This document shows, one piece after another, positions 1 to 7,013 of a DNA stretch of 14,231 nucleotides. Source of the DNA: K189A clade bacterium. Lineage in GTDB: Bacteria; Pseudomonadota; Gammaproteobacteria; Pseudomonadales; Azotimanducaceae. The DNA lies in NCBI GenBank assembly GCA_007571095.1, contig RKSB01000197.1:1-14231 (forward strand). Direction: 5' to 3'. The stretch's first letter is position 1, and every line of letters starts with the position of its first letter. The position numbers and the translations under genes are program-made. The notes below the pieces were generated by a model. That model was not told the origin of the DNA. It did no database searches and worked only from the letters and a program-made list of their open reading frames with translations.

Positions 1-923
1 CGAAGAGCCCGAACAAGGTCATCGTCACAGGACCTGGCCGGGTCGAAAAAATCCAGTGCTCGCGTCATCAGCAGGTAGGTATTGGCATCGAAGCTTCTGG
101 AAAAAGAACTGCCCTGATACTGCAGATAACTCTCAACCTGAAACTTCACCTCCTCGAGGCCAGACCTCCAGTCGCCGCTGCGCAGGTCTCGACCAAATTT
201 GGCCCGCATGCCGTCGTCCGACTGATAGGTTACATGGCCCACCATGCGAGCGATGGAAAGGCCTTTTTCGGGTGCTGCATCCTTCTCGACATAGCGGCCA
301 TCGTAAAAGTTGAAGTCGGATTGAATGGCGTTTCTGGCAATCTCGTTGAAGGCGATGTTTTGAGCGGACAGCCGGGCGGCACTGGCGATCATGATTGAAT
401 GGCGAATGCGAACAGGAAAATCGATGGCCCATTGCAAGGCCTGCATGCCGCCGAGGCTGCCGCCAATAACCGCCGCCCACTGCTCAACTCCAATCGAGTC
501 CGCCAGCAGGGCCTGCGATTGAACCCAGTCTTTGACCGTAACCTGAGGGAAATCGGGGCCAAATGGCTTGCCGGTTTGAGGGTTGAGGGTCAAGGGTCCG
601 GTGCTGCCATGGCAACCGCCCAGATTGTTCGGCGAAACCACGAAAAAGTGATTCGTGTCTATCACCTTGCCCGGGCCGATAAACAAATCCCACCAGCCGG
701 ATTTTTCATCGGACGGATCGTGCAGACCAGCGGCGTGATGATTGCCCGAGAGGGCGTGGCAAACCAGGACTGCATTCGTTCTGGCCCGATTCAGTTCGCC
801 GTAGGTCTCAAAAACCAGCTCGAACTCGGGCAGGGTTTCTCCTGATTCCAGCTTCAGTGGCTGGTCACAGCGAAATTTTCGGGGCTTGACTATCCCGACC
901 GAATCCTCGGGTATTGTCGGCAT
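1..923 (-). CDS. metX: Homoserine O-acyltransferase MetX (3' end outside window)
   Basis: Alpha/beta-hydrolase-fold enzyme that transfers an acyl group from acyl-CoA to the hydroxyl of homoserine, the first committed step of methionine synthesis, in the cytoplasm. The first 307 residues are visible, against about 380 in the family. Recognisable blocks are HALSGNHHAAG (about 56-66), GWWDLFIGPGK (77-86), NNLGGCHGSTGP (99-110), the nucleophile elbow GGSLGGM with Ser156 as the expected nucleophile, and FDANTYL near the left edge. The catalytic Asp and His lie beyond base 1, as does the C-terminal part. The ATG at 923-921 is one base from the yggT stop, so the two are almost certainly co-transcribed and probably translationally coupled; an AGG abuts the ATG. 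MetX proteins may be acetyl- or succinyltransferases. Many gammaproteobacterial ones use succinyl-CoA, and I cannot decide from this portion. In Pseudomonas metW normally follows, which here would be off the window. Confidence 0.93.
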   Translation of the reverse strand, partial: MPTIPEDSVGIVKPRKFRCDQPLKLESGETLPEFELVFETYGELNRARTNAVLVCHALSGNHHAAGLHDPSDEKSGWWDLFIGPGKVIDTNHFFVVSPNNLGGCHGSTGPLTLNPQTGKPFGPDFPQVTVKDWVQSQALLADSIGVEQWAAVIGGSLGGMQALQWAIDFPVRIRHSIMIASAARLSAQNIAFNEIARNAIQSDFNFYDGRYVEKDAAPEKGLSIARMVGHVTYQSDDGMRAKFGRDLRSGDWRSGLEEVKFQVESYLQYQGSSFSRSFDANTYLLMTRALDFFDPARSCDDDLVRAL

Positions 924-924
924 C

Positions 925-1515
925 CTAAAACAGCCCCAGAAAAGACCCCAGCGAGCGTTCAAAGGCGGGCAGGATGTAACGATCCAGTGCCGACAACACT
1001 AAAAAAACCAGCAGTATTGAAAAATCCAGTCCACCGACAGGTGGAATGAGCTTGCGAAAGGGTTCCGTGATGGGTTCGGTCAACTGGCGGATCAACTCAA
1101 GGCCCGGGTGTTGGGCGGCGGGTGCGACCCAGCTGACTATTACCATAATCAACAGGGCAAACCAGTAGACGTCCAGAATGATTGACACCACTCCAAACGA
1201 GGCTTTGAGCAGGGCCGCTGCCAGACCCGGCCATTCGTACACACCGGCCAGTACAGGCAGAGAGTCAGCCAGCAGTACGCCGGCCAGAGCGACCGCCAGA
1301 GCGGCATAGTCGAACAGTCGCCGAGCCGGCAGGATCAGAATTTTGCGTAAGGGTGCCAGAACAGGCTGAGTGATATTAACGATCGACTGCACCAGAGGGT
1401 TGTAAAAATCGACCTGCATGGCCTGAACGAGAAAGCGCACGACAGCCAGAAAAACCGCAAAGTAAACAAGGGCATTCAGGATAAAAAAGAAACCGCCAGC
1501 ATAAGTGCCAGACAT
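925..1515 (-). CDS. yggT: YggT family integral membrane protein
   Basis: Small inner-membrane protein of the YggT/YlmG family, 196 residues, the usual length for the two-domain proteobacterial form. Two tandem YGGT units are visible, each a hydrophobic helix followed by an amphipathic segment with the family pattern. In the first, a helix at about 8-31 is followed by NPLVQSIVNITQPVLAPLRK (39-58). In the second, a helix at about 109-132 is followed by EPITEPFRKLIPP (147-159), and another hydrophobic stretch ends the protein. The role of the family is not firmly settled: bacterial members have been linked to osmotic stress tolerance, and plastid relatives to thylakoid and nucleoid organisation. 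GGAGAG lies nine bases before the ATG. The gene sits between proC and metX, as in Pseudomonas, 51 bases after proC and one base before metX. Confidence 0.9.
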   Translation of the reverse strand: MSGTYAGGFFFILNALVYFAVFLAVVRFLVQAMQVDFYNPLVQSIVNITQPVLAPLRKILILPARRLFDYAALAVALAGVLLADSLPVLAGVYEWPGLAAALLKASFGVVSIILDVYWFALLIMVIVSWVAPAAQHPGLELIRQLTEPITEPFRKLIPPVGGLDFSILLVFLVLSALDRYILPAFERSLGSFLGLF

Positions 1516-1566
1516 AAAACTGCTCTCCGATGAACTGACGAGCCCGCACCGGCCGCCGGAACTATT

Positions 1567-2403
1567 CTACACCTTGCCCTCGCCGTCAACAGGAGTCGGC
1601 GAGGACCCCAGAACAACCGAACGCTCTCGGGCTGCTGCGAGGGCCGCTGAGATCAGATCGTTAAACCCTCCTTCGCCCAGCAGATCAAGTGCGGCCTCAG
1701 TGGTACCACCGGCAGAAGTCACCTGTGCACGCAGACGATTCGGCGGCAAGGGCGACTCCAGCATCAACTTGCCTGAACCATAGGCTGTTTGCAGGGTCAG
1801 CACCCTGGCCTGCTCCCGAGTCAACCCGAGGGCCACGCCTGCTTCGATCATGGCCTCGGCCAGCAACAGAAAATAGGCCGGACCACTGCCTGAAACCGCC
1901 GTCACTGCATCCATGTCCGATTCCTTTGTCAACCAGACAACCCGTCCAACCGCCTGCATGACGGTTTCCGCCTGCTGTCGAGCGGAGGCCGACAGATTGC
2001 GGCCATACAGGGCTGTAACGGCGGCACCCACCAACGCCAGAATGTTGGGCATCGCCCTGACTGCAACCAGATTCGAGCGGCCAAGCAAATCACCGATGCG
2101 GCTCAGGTCGATGCCTGCCATGATCGACAGCACCAGAGGGCTGTGAGCCAGAGCCCTGCCGAGCGGCGGCAAAACCTGTGCGGCCATCTGAGGCTTGATC
2201 GAAAGCACCAGGCAATCCGATTGCGAGGCCAGTTCAAGGTTATCGGAGAGTGCCTGAGCACCCAGATCTTCCAGGCGTTTACGCGAATCAGGGTCAGGGT
2301 CAGAAGCCCGCAGCCTGGCTGGCTCAAAGCCTCGGGCGATCAAGCCTCTCACGATGGCACAGGCCATATTGCCCGCACCTATAAAACCAATGTTCGCAGT
2401 CAT
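1567..2403 (-). CDS. proC: Pyrroline-5-carboxylate reductase ProC
   Basis: Cytoplasmic enzyme that reduces 1-pyrroline-5-carboxylate to proline with NAD(P)H, the last step of proline synthesis. Length is 278 residues, normal for the family. The N-terminal Rossmann fold has its dinucleotide motif GAGNMA at 10-15, and SIKPQ at 68-72 fits the usual V/IKPQ block. The C-terminal helical dimer domain carries AVSGSGPAYF (169-178) and QVTSAGGTTEAAL (227-239). Two positions differ from the usual family signature: MPNTPA reads MPNILA (118-123) and TSPGGTT reads TSAGGTT (229-235). Everything else looks intact, so I still expect an active enzyme. The gene starts 48 bases after yggS stops, with no clear Shine-Dalgarno, consistent with translation depending on the upstream gene. 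Confidence 0.96.
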   Translation of the reverse strand: MTANIGFIGAGNMACAIVRGLIARGFEPARLRASDPDPDSRKRLEDLGAQALSDNLELASQSDCLVLSIKPQMAAQVLPPLGRALAHSPLVLSIMAGIDLSRIGDLLGRSNLVAVRAMPNILALVGAAVTALYGRNLSASARQQAETVMQAVGRVVWLTKESDMDAVTAVSGSGPAYFLLLAEAMIEAGVALGLTREQARVLTLQTAYGSGKLMLESPLPPNRLRAQVTSAGGTTEAALDLLGEGGFNDLISAALAAARERSVVLGSSPTPVDGEGKV

Positions 2404-2451
2404 TTGGAGAAGAGATTCGGTGGTTCAGCAGAAATTCAGTATAACCATTCC

Positions 2452-3183
2452 TTAGACGGGTTCTGCCGGTTTTCTCGGGCCCAGCAGAGCGGTGCCTATT
2501 CTCACCATGGAGCTGCCCTCGGCAATGGCGACCTCAAAATCGTCGCTCATACCCATGGACAGAGTGTCCAGATTTTCTTCGGGCAGGGCATCGGACACTT
2601 GTCGATGCAACTGGGCCAGCGCTCGAAAGGCCTGATGCAGACGGTCTTTTGAAAGCGTCCGCTCGGGAATGGCCATCAGCCCGCGCAGCTTCAGCCGAGG
2701 GTAAACCACCAGCTGTCGGCACAGGTCAAGGACATCCGCCGGAGCGACTCCGGCCTTCTGTGGTTCTCGATCAAGATTGACCTGAACACAGACATTCAGG
2801 GCGGCCAGCGCAGGCGGCCTTTGCTCGGCCAGCCGACGCGCTATCTTGAGTCGATCCAGACTTTGTAACCAGTCGAAATGGGCCGACAGGGCAGCCGTCT
2901 TGTTGGACTGCACTCTGCCGATAAAGTGCCAGCACGGCTTCAGGTCTTCGAGTGCCTTGATTTTGGGCAAAGCCTCTGCCAGGTAGTTTTCTGCAAACAA
3001 TTCGAGGCCCGCTCGATGGGCCGCCCGAATGTCGGCAATCGACTGGCCCTTGGTGACCGCCAGAAGTGCCACATCATCCGCTGACCGGCCAGCCTCTTCT
3101 GCGGCGGTGGCCACTCTGAGCAGAATCGACTGCAGGCGATCGGCAATCCTGAGGCCGCTTTCGTCTGTAGCGACAGAGGTCAT
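2452..3183 (-). CDS. yggS: YggS/PLPBP family pyridoxal-phosphate homeostasis protein
   Basis: Single-domain TIM-barrel protein of the alanine-racemase N-terminal fold that binds PLP without known catalysis. In E. coli and other bacteria it helps keep PLP levels and amino-acid pools balanced. Length is 243 residues. The PLP-binding lysine is Lys45 in AVTKGQ (42-47). Other family blocks are AENYLAE (64-70, usually GENY), HFIGRVQSNKT (86-96), GLMAIPE (168-174), and LSMGMSDDFEVAI (208-220) followed by GSSMVRIGTALLG (223-235), which holds the phosphate-binding region. It is the first gene of the minus-strand operon with proC, yggT and metX. Its 5' end faces pilT across 91 bases, so the operon promoter must lie between 3184 and 3274 or within pilT. 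The association with proC is very widespread in bacteria. Confidence 0.95.
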   Translation of the reverse strand: MTSVATDESGLRIADRLQSILLRVATAAEEAGRSADDVALLAVTKGQSIADIRAAHRAGLELFAENYLAEALPKIKALEDLKPCWHFIGRVQSNKTAALSAHFDWLQSLDRLKIARRLAEQRPPALAALNVCVQVNLDREPQKAGVAPADVLDLCRQLVVYPRLKLRGLMAIPERTLSKDRLHQAFRALAQLHRQVSDALPEENLDTLSMGMSDDFEVAIAEGSSMVRIGTALLGPRKPAEPV

Positions 3184-3259
3184 TTATCTGCCGCCGCTAT
3201 CGGCTTTTGTCGCTGTTCAGACACCTTGAAAGAGCCGAATCTTAAAGTCCTGCAATTGA

Positions 3260-3272
3260 ATGATGACATCAT
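3260..3272. promoter_or_regulatory. Perfect palindrome before pilT, possible operator
   Basis: ATGATGACATCAT is a perfect inverted repeat (six-base arms around one base) in the 91-base space between the divergent yggS and pilT starts. It ends two bases before the first possible pilT start codon. It may be a binding site for a dimeric regulator, or it may hinder initiation at the upstream start in RNA. I do not recognise it as the site of a known regulator, and I see no convincing sigma-70 promoter in either direction in this gap. Confidence 0.3.
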
Positions 3273-3274
3273 AA

Positions 3275-4339
3275 ATGACCGACAAGGGAATGAGTCTGAA
3301 AGTAAACAGCCTGCTTCGTCTGTGCGTTCAACAGGGTGGTTCTGATTTGCATCTGGTGCCAAACGGCCAGCCTCTGCTGCGCATTGACGGAAACCTTCGG
3401 CGGCTTGGCGAGCCTGATCTTAGTGCAGCGGATGTAGGGGACATGCTGCTTGAGTTGATGAATGAACAACAGAAGAAGCTCTACCAAAAGCGGCTTGATG
3501 TTGATTTCGCTCACTCGTCGAAGGGCATTGGCCGCTTCAGGGTAAACGCCTTTCATCAGTATCATGGGCAGGCGGCGGCTCTTCGTTTCATTCCCGATCA
3601 AGTCCCCGAACTTTCGAGCCTCACGGCCAATCCGGTTTTTGAGCGACTGACTCATTGCTCTAACGGCATCATCCTGATCACCGGGCCCAGCGGATCAGGA
3701 AAAAGCACGACCGCAGCGGCGATGCTGGAGCGAGTCAACAAGAGTCAAAGCAAGCACATCATCACGATAGAAGACCCCATCGAGTTCATTTACAAGCCAA
3801 AAAAATGCCTGTTCTCGCAACGAGGCGTGGGCCATGAGGTGGCTGATTTTCAGGGGGCACTTCGGTCGGCATTGCGAGAGGATCCCGATATTATTCTGGT
3901 CGGCGAAATTCGCGATTCGAAGACTGCCCGTCTGGCCATGACCGCCGCTGAAACCGGTCATCTGGTGGTAGCCAGCCTGCACACGGCCTCGGCAGCCAAG
4001 GCTGTGGATCGCATGCTGGATCTTTTTGCCGAGGCAGACAAATCGACCGTTCGCGGGCTCCTGTCCCAGTCGCTTCGAGCGGTGCTTGCGCAAAAGCTGG
4101 TGCCGAAACAAGGCGGTGGCAGAATAGCGGTTCACGAAATTCTGATTTCCACGGTCGCCGTGCAGAATCTGGTACGGCAGGGCAGAACCGACCAGCTGGC
4201 TTCGGTCATTGAGACGAGCACGGATCTCGGTATGCAGACCTTTGAGCAACATCTGCGCCAGCTGAAAGACTGCCAGATCATCACTCCAGAGGTTTATCAG
4301 CGAGTCGTCGAGGAAACCGGGTCAACGGCCAGATTCTGA
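3275..4339 (+). CDS. pilT: Type IV pilus retraction ATPase PilT
   Basis: Hexameric cytoplasmic ATPase that powers pilus retraction in twitching motility, DNA uptake and surface sensing. Length is 354 residues. Family features in order: N-terminal PAS-like domain with SDLHL (23-27) and GRFRVNAFHQ (86-95); Walker A GPSGSGKST (137-145); Asp box IITIEDPIEF (162-171); Walker B DPDIILVGEIRD (203-214); His box TGHLVVASLHT (227-237); and C-terminal helix AVQNLVRQ (295-302), matching the retraction motif AIRNLIRE of P. aeruginosa PilT. The C-terminus is short, as in PilT, and lacks the longer tail typical of PilU. A His (97) sits where PilT usually has Arg in the QxRG stretch. The start is uncertain: ATG 3275 has no Shine-Dalgarno, while ATG 3290 (Met6) has AAGGGA directly against it. 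pilU does not follow; gyrB converges from the other side 56 bases away, with no clear terminator between them. Confidence 0.93.
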   Translation: MTDKGMSLKVNSLLRLCVQQGGSDLHLVPNGQPLLRIDGNLRRLGEPDLSAADVGDMLLELMNEQQKKLYQKRLDVDFAHSSKGIGRFRVNAFHQYHGQAAALRFIPDQVPELSSLTANPVFERLTHCSNGIILITGPSGSGKSTTAAAMLERVNKSQSKHIITIEDPIEFIYKPKKCLFSQRGVGHEVADFQGALRSALREDPDIILVGEIRDSKTARLAMTAAETGHLVVASLHTASAAKAVDRMLDLFAEADKSTVRGLLSQSLRAVLAQKLVPKQGGGRIAVHEILISTVAVQNLVRQGRTDQLASVIETSTDLGMQTFEQHLRQLKDCQIITPEVYQRVVEETGSTARF

Positions 4340-4395
4340 ACCTGGGGCTTCACGGAACAGGCTTTGAAGAAAACCTGCTCAAGGGCGTTCAGCAC

Positions 4396-6798
4396 TCAAA
4401 TGTCGAGATTCTGGACTTCCAGGGCCTTCTGCTCGATAAAGGCTCGCCTCGGGTCAACCGAATCGCCCATCAGAATGTCGCAAGCCTTGTCGGCGGCCAT
4501 GGCATCGTCTATCGACACCACCAGCATATGGCGATTCTCCGGATTCATGGTGGTCTCCCACAGCTGATCGGGATTCATTTCTCCCAGACCCTTGTAACGC
4601 TGGATATCCTGTCCGCGTCTGGCCTCGGACATCAACCAGTCAAATGTCTCGGCAATATCAACCACTTTTTTCTGGCGATCGCCGCGAGCAGAGTAGGATT
4701 CGCCGCCGAACAAGCCCCGCAGGTTTGCCTGCAGCCGAGCGATCAGTCGATAGGAGGAAGAGGAGAAATAGCCGACAGGAATGGTCATGGAGTCGTGAGC
4801 ACCGTCAGAAAAAGTTTCCACCGTCAGGTGCGACGAATCCTCTTCGTAGGAGACCCTGCACTGGTCCAGCCGCTTTTCCAGTGCTCGTTCGAGGCGGGCG
4901 GCATAGTCGCCAAAAGCACTCTCGTTGTCGGAACCTGTATCGCCGAGTTCTGCTTCCAGAAGAGACAGGGCAACCTCTCGAGGCCATTGTCTGGAAATTC
5001 GGCGCTCGATATCCGACAGGGTTCGATGATAATCGGAAAGCAGACGCTCCAGAGCCTCGCCCTGTATCGGCGGTGTCTCAGAACTGCTGTAGAGGCCTGC
5101 TCCATCCAGCGCAATCTGCATCAAATAGGCGTGCAGGCCCTCCTCGTCCTTGACATACTGCTCCTGTTTGCCCTTCTTGACCTTGTACAGGGGCGGCTGG
5201 GCAATATAGATGTGTTTGCGCTCGATAAGCTCCTGCATGTGACGAAGAAAGAAGGTCAGAAGCAGAGTGCGAATATGGCTGCCATCGACATCTGCGTCTG
5301 TCATGATGATGACCCGATGATAGCGAAGCTTGTCGAGATTGAAGTCTTCCTTGCCGATACCGCACCCCAGGGCAGTCACCATGGCGCCTATTTCCTCAGA
5401 TGCGATGACTCGGTCGAAGCGAGCCTTTTCGACATTCAGGATTTTTCCTTTCAGGGGCAGAATGGCCTGAGTTTTCCGATCCCTGCCCTGCTTGGCAGAG
5501 CCGCCCGCAGAATCCCCCTCGACCAGGTAGATTTCGGACAGGGCCGGATCTTTTTCCTGGCAATCCGCCAGCTTGCCCGGCAGGCCGGCAATGTCCAGCG
5601 CGCCTTTGCGCCTGGCCATATCGCGCGCCTTTCTGGCGGCCTCTCTGGCCCTCGCAGCCTCTATGATTTTGCTTACAATCGTCCGGGCATCGGCCGGATT
5701 TTCCAGCAGGTAGGCGGACAGAGCCGTTCCCACCGCCTGCTCCACCGCCACCTTGACCTCGGAAGAAACCAGCTTGTCCTTGGTCTGGCTGCTGAACTTT
5801 GGATCGGGTACCTTGACCGACAGAATGGCGGTCAAGCCTTCTCGTGTGTCGTCGCCGGTTGGCTGAATACCCTTCTCCTTCTTCAGAAACCCCTCTTTTT
5901 CCATATAGCTGTTGAGAACTCGCGTGAGTGCCGACCGAAAGCCGGCCATGTGAGTGCCGCCGTCACTCTGGGGAATGTTGTTGGTGTAGGCGAACACGCC
6001 CTCCTGAATGCCCGTGTGCCACTGCATTCCCAACTCAACGCCTATGCCGTCTGATGGCCGGTCGACCCTGAAGTAGAAGGGCTTGTTGAGTACGGACCTG
6101 TCCTGATTCAGGTAATCGACAAAAGCCAGCAGTCCGCCCTCATAACAGAAGGACACTTCGCGGCCATCTCTCTCGTCTGTCAGCTTGATGGTTAAACCGG
6201 AGTTGAGAAAGGCCAACTCCCTGAAGCGCTTTGACAGCAGATCATAGTTGAAGGAGATTTTGCTGAAGATCGCAGACGAAGGCATAAAATAAAGTTCGGT
6301 GCCGGTGAGATCGGTGGCACCGACCGCCCTCATGGAGGCTTCTGGCACGCCATTCCGATAGGACTGCCGGTACTCTTCTCCGTCCCTGAAAACAGACAGC
6401 CGACACACAGAGGACAAGGCATTGACCACTGAGATGCCTACACCGTGTAGCCCGCCGGAAACCTTGTAGCTGTTGTTGTCAAATTTACCGCCCGCATGCA
6501 GGGTGGTCATAATGACCTCGGCGGCAGACACGCCCTCTTCTGAGTGTAGATCAACCGGAATGCCCCGGCCATCATCCCGAACGGTGACAGACTCGTCGGG
6601 GTGAATGGTCACATCGATACGGCTACAATAACCGGCAAGTGCTTCATCAATGGAGTTGTCAACGACCTCCTGTACCATGTGATGCAGGCCGGAGCCATCC
6701 TCGGTATCACCTATGTACATGCCCGGGCGTTTGCGAACGGCATCCAGGCCCTTGAGTACGCGTATGCTGCTTGAGTCGTAAGCCTGCTCTTCGGTCAT
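4396..6798 (-). CDS. gyrB: DNA gyrase subunit B
   Basis: ATPase subunit of the A2B2 type II topoisomerase that introduces negative supercoils. Length is 800 residues (E. coli GyrB has 804). The GHKL ATPase domain has catalytic Glu44 and Asn48 in EVVDNSIDEALAG, Asp75 in DDGRGIP, and the GGLHGVG lid (115-121). A transducer domain follows. The TOPRIM domain has EGDSAGG (Glu427) and DADVDG (501-506). The roughly 170-residue insert typical of gammaproteobacterial GyrB separates TOPRIM from the C-terminal QRYKGLGEMNP tail. Residues matching E. coli Asp426 and Lys447 are wild type (Asp429, Lys450), so this subunit shows no classical quinolone-resistance change. The insert and the tail ending PRRAFIEQKALEVQNLDI mark it as GyrB rather than ParE. 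The start fits homology (YDSSSIRVLKGLDAVRKRPGMYIG) but has no Shine-Dalgarno; its ATGA overlaps the stop of a short upstream ORF. The usual dnaA-dnaN-recF neighbours are absent. Confidence 0.98.
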   Translation of the reverse strand: MTEEQAYDSSSIRVLKGLDAVRKRPGMYIGDTEDGSGLHHMVQEVVDNSIDEALAGYCSRIDVTIHPDESVTVRDDGRGIPVDLHSEEGVSAAEVIMTTLHAGGKFDNNSYKVSGGLHGVGISVVNALSSVCRLSVFRDGEEYRQSYRNGVPEASMRAVGATDLTGTELYFMPSSAIFSKISFNYDLLSKRFRELAFLNSGLTIKLTDERDGREVSFCYEGGLLAFVDYLNQDRSVLNKPFYFRVDRPSDGIGVELGMQWHTGIQEGVFAYTNNIPQSDGGTHMAGFRSALTRVLNSYMEKEGFLKKEKGIQPTGDDTREGLTAILSVKVPDPKFSSQTKDKLVSSEVKVAVEQAVGTALSAYLLENPADARTIVSKIIEAARAREAARKARDMARRKGALDIAGLPGKLADCQEKDPALSEIYLVEGDSAGGSAKQGRDRKTQAILPLKGKILNVEKARFDRVIASEEIGAMVTALGCGIGKEDFNLDKLRYHRVIIMTDADVDGSHIRTLLLTFFLRHMQELIERKHIYIAQPPLYKVKKGKQEQYVKDEEGLHAYLMQIALDGAGLYSSSETPPIQGEALERLLSDYHRTLSDIERRISRQWPREVALSLLEAELGDTGSDNESAFGDYAARLERALEKRLDQCRVSYEEDSSHLTVETFSDGAHDSMTIPVGYFSSSSYRLIARLQANLRGLFGGESYSARGDRQKKVVDIAETFDWLMSEARRGQDIQRYKGLGEMNPDQLWETTMNPENRHMLVVSIDDAMAADKACDILMGDSVDPRRAFIEQKALEVQNLDI

Positions 6799-6836
6799 AT
6801 AATCGGTCGGCTACTCGGCCAGGAGAGAAGTGGCAT
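6795..6836 (-). CDS. Possible 13-residue leader ORF overlapping the gyrB start
   Basis: A short ORF encodes MPLLSWPSSRPII and ends at a TGA that shares four bases (ATGA) with the gyrB start codon. Its ATG (6836-6834) is preceded at eight bases by AGGAGG (6850-6845), one of the best Shine-Dalgarno sequences in the window, whereas gyrB has none in the preceding 20 bases. This suggests that ribosomes load on the leader and reinitiate on gyrB. The peptide has no motif I recognise and is too short for coding statistics. The alternative is that the AGGAGG and overlap are chance, and that gyrB is translated from another start or without a Shine-Dalgarno. Confidence 0.45.
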   Translation of the reverse strand: MPLLSWPSSRPII

Positions 6837-6853
6837 CGCCGGTGCCTCCTGAA
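6818..6853 (-). promoter_or_regulatory. Shine-Dalgarno hairpin in the gyrB leader
   Basis: In the gyrB mRNA, CAGGAG (6851-6846) can pair with CUCCUG (6825-6820). Flanking G-U pairs extend the stem to about nine base pairs, so the whole AGGAGG is buried and the leader ATG sits in the loop. The 3' arm lies inside the leader ORF, so a translating ribosome would open it. A second, incompatible pairing, CGGUGCC (6901-6895) with GGCACCG (6846-6840), would cover only the last two G of the Shine-Dalgarno. This is seen directly as complementarity; the regulatory role is inference. Confidence 0.4.
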
Positions 6854-6859
6854 ATCCGT

Positions 6860-6961
6860 TTTGAAGGGGCGCAATCGGTCGATCAACCTTGATTGGCACC
6901 GAAAGTTCATTGTAACCGGAAATCGGTTTCATGAGTAGGCCCCTGTCGGCTTTGAAGGGGC
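6860..6961. repeat. Paired 11-bp direct repeat between gyrB and the kinase gene
   Basis: TTTGAAGGGGC occurs at 6860-6870 and again at 6951-6961, 91 bases apart, each followed within 25 bases by TCAACC. A shorter element, AATCGGTCG, occurs at 6801-6809 and 6873-6881, with AATCGGT again at 6921-6927. All lie in the 215-base space between divergent gyrB and the kinase gene. They may be binding sites for a regulator serving one or both genes, or traces of a small duplication. Confidence 0.4.
6909..6914 (-). promoter_or_regulatory. Candidate -10 element for gyrB
   Basis: On the minus strand the hexamer TACAAT (6914-6909) matches the sigma-70 -10 consensus at five of six positions. The -35 region at 17-base spacing (TACTCA) is poor. 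It would give a 5' leader of roughly 105 bases containing the leader ORF and hairpins. The surrounding GTTACAATG also occurs in the candidate promoter of the TPR gene at 9830-9838. Confidence 0.3.
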
Positions 6962-7013
6962 AAAAACTCAACCATTTCTGTTGCTGTTTCTCACTTGAAA
7001 AAACGCTGGACCC

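Noticed and set aside
3190..3210. GCCG-CTAT-CGGC followed by TTTTGT as a terminator
   Set aside because: There is no plus-strand gene upstream for it to terminate, and the stem is only four base pairs.
4340..4395. Bidirectional terminator between convergent pilT and gyrB
   Set aside because: Only four- to five-base complementary arms (such as CTTCA/TGAAG) and no T-runs on either strand.
4528..6054. 508-codon ORF antisense to gyrB
   Set aside because: It lies entirely inside a strongly conserved gyrB, has no recognisable domain or Shine-Dalgarno, and long antisense frames are common opposite genes of this base composition.
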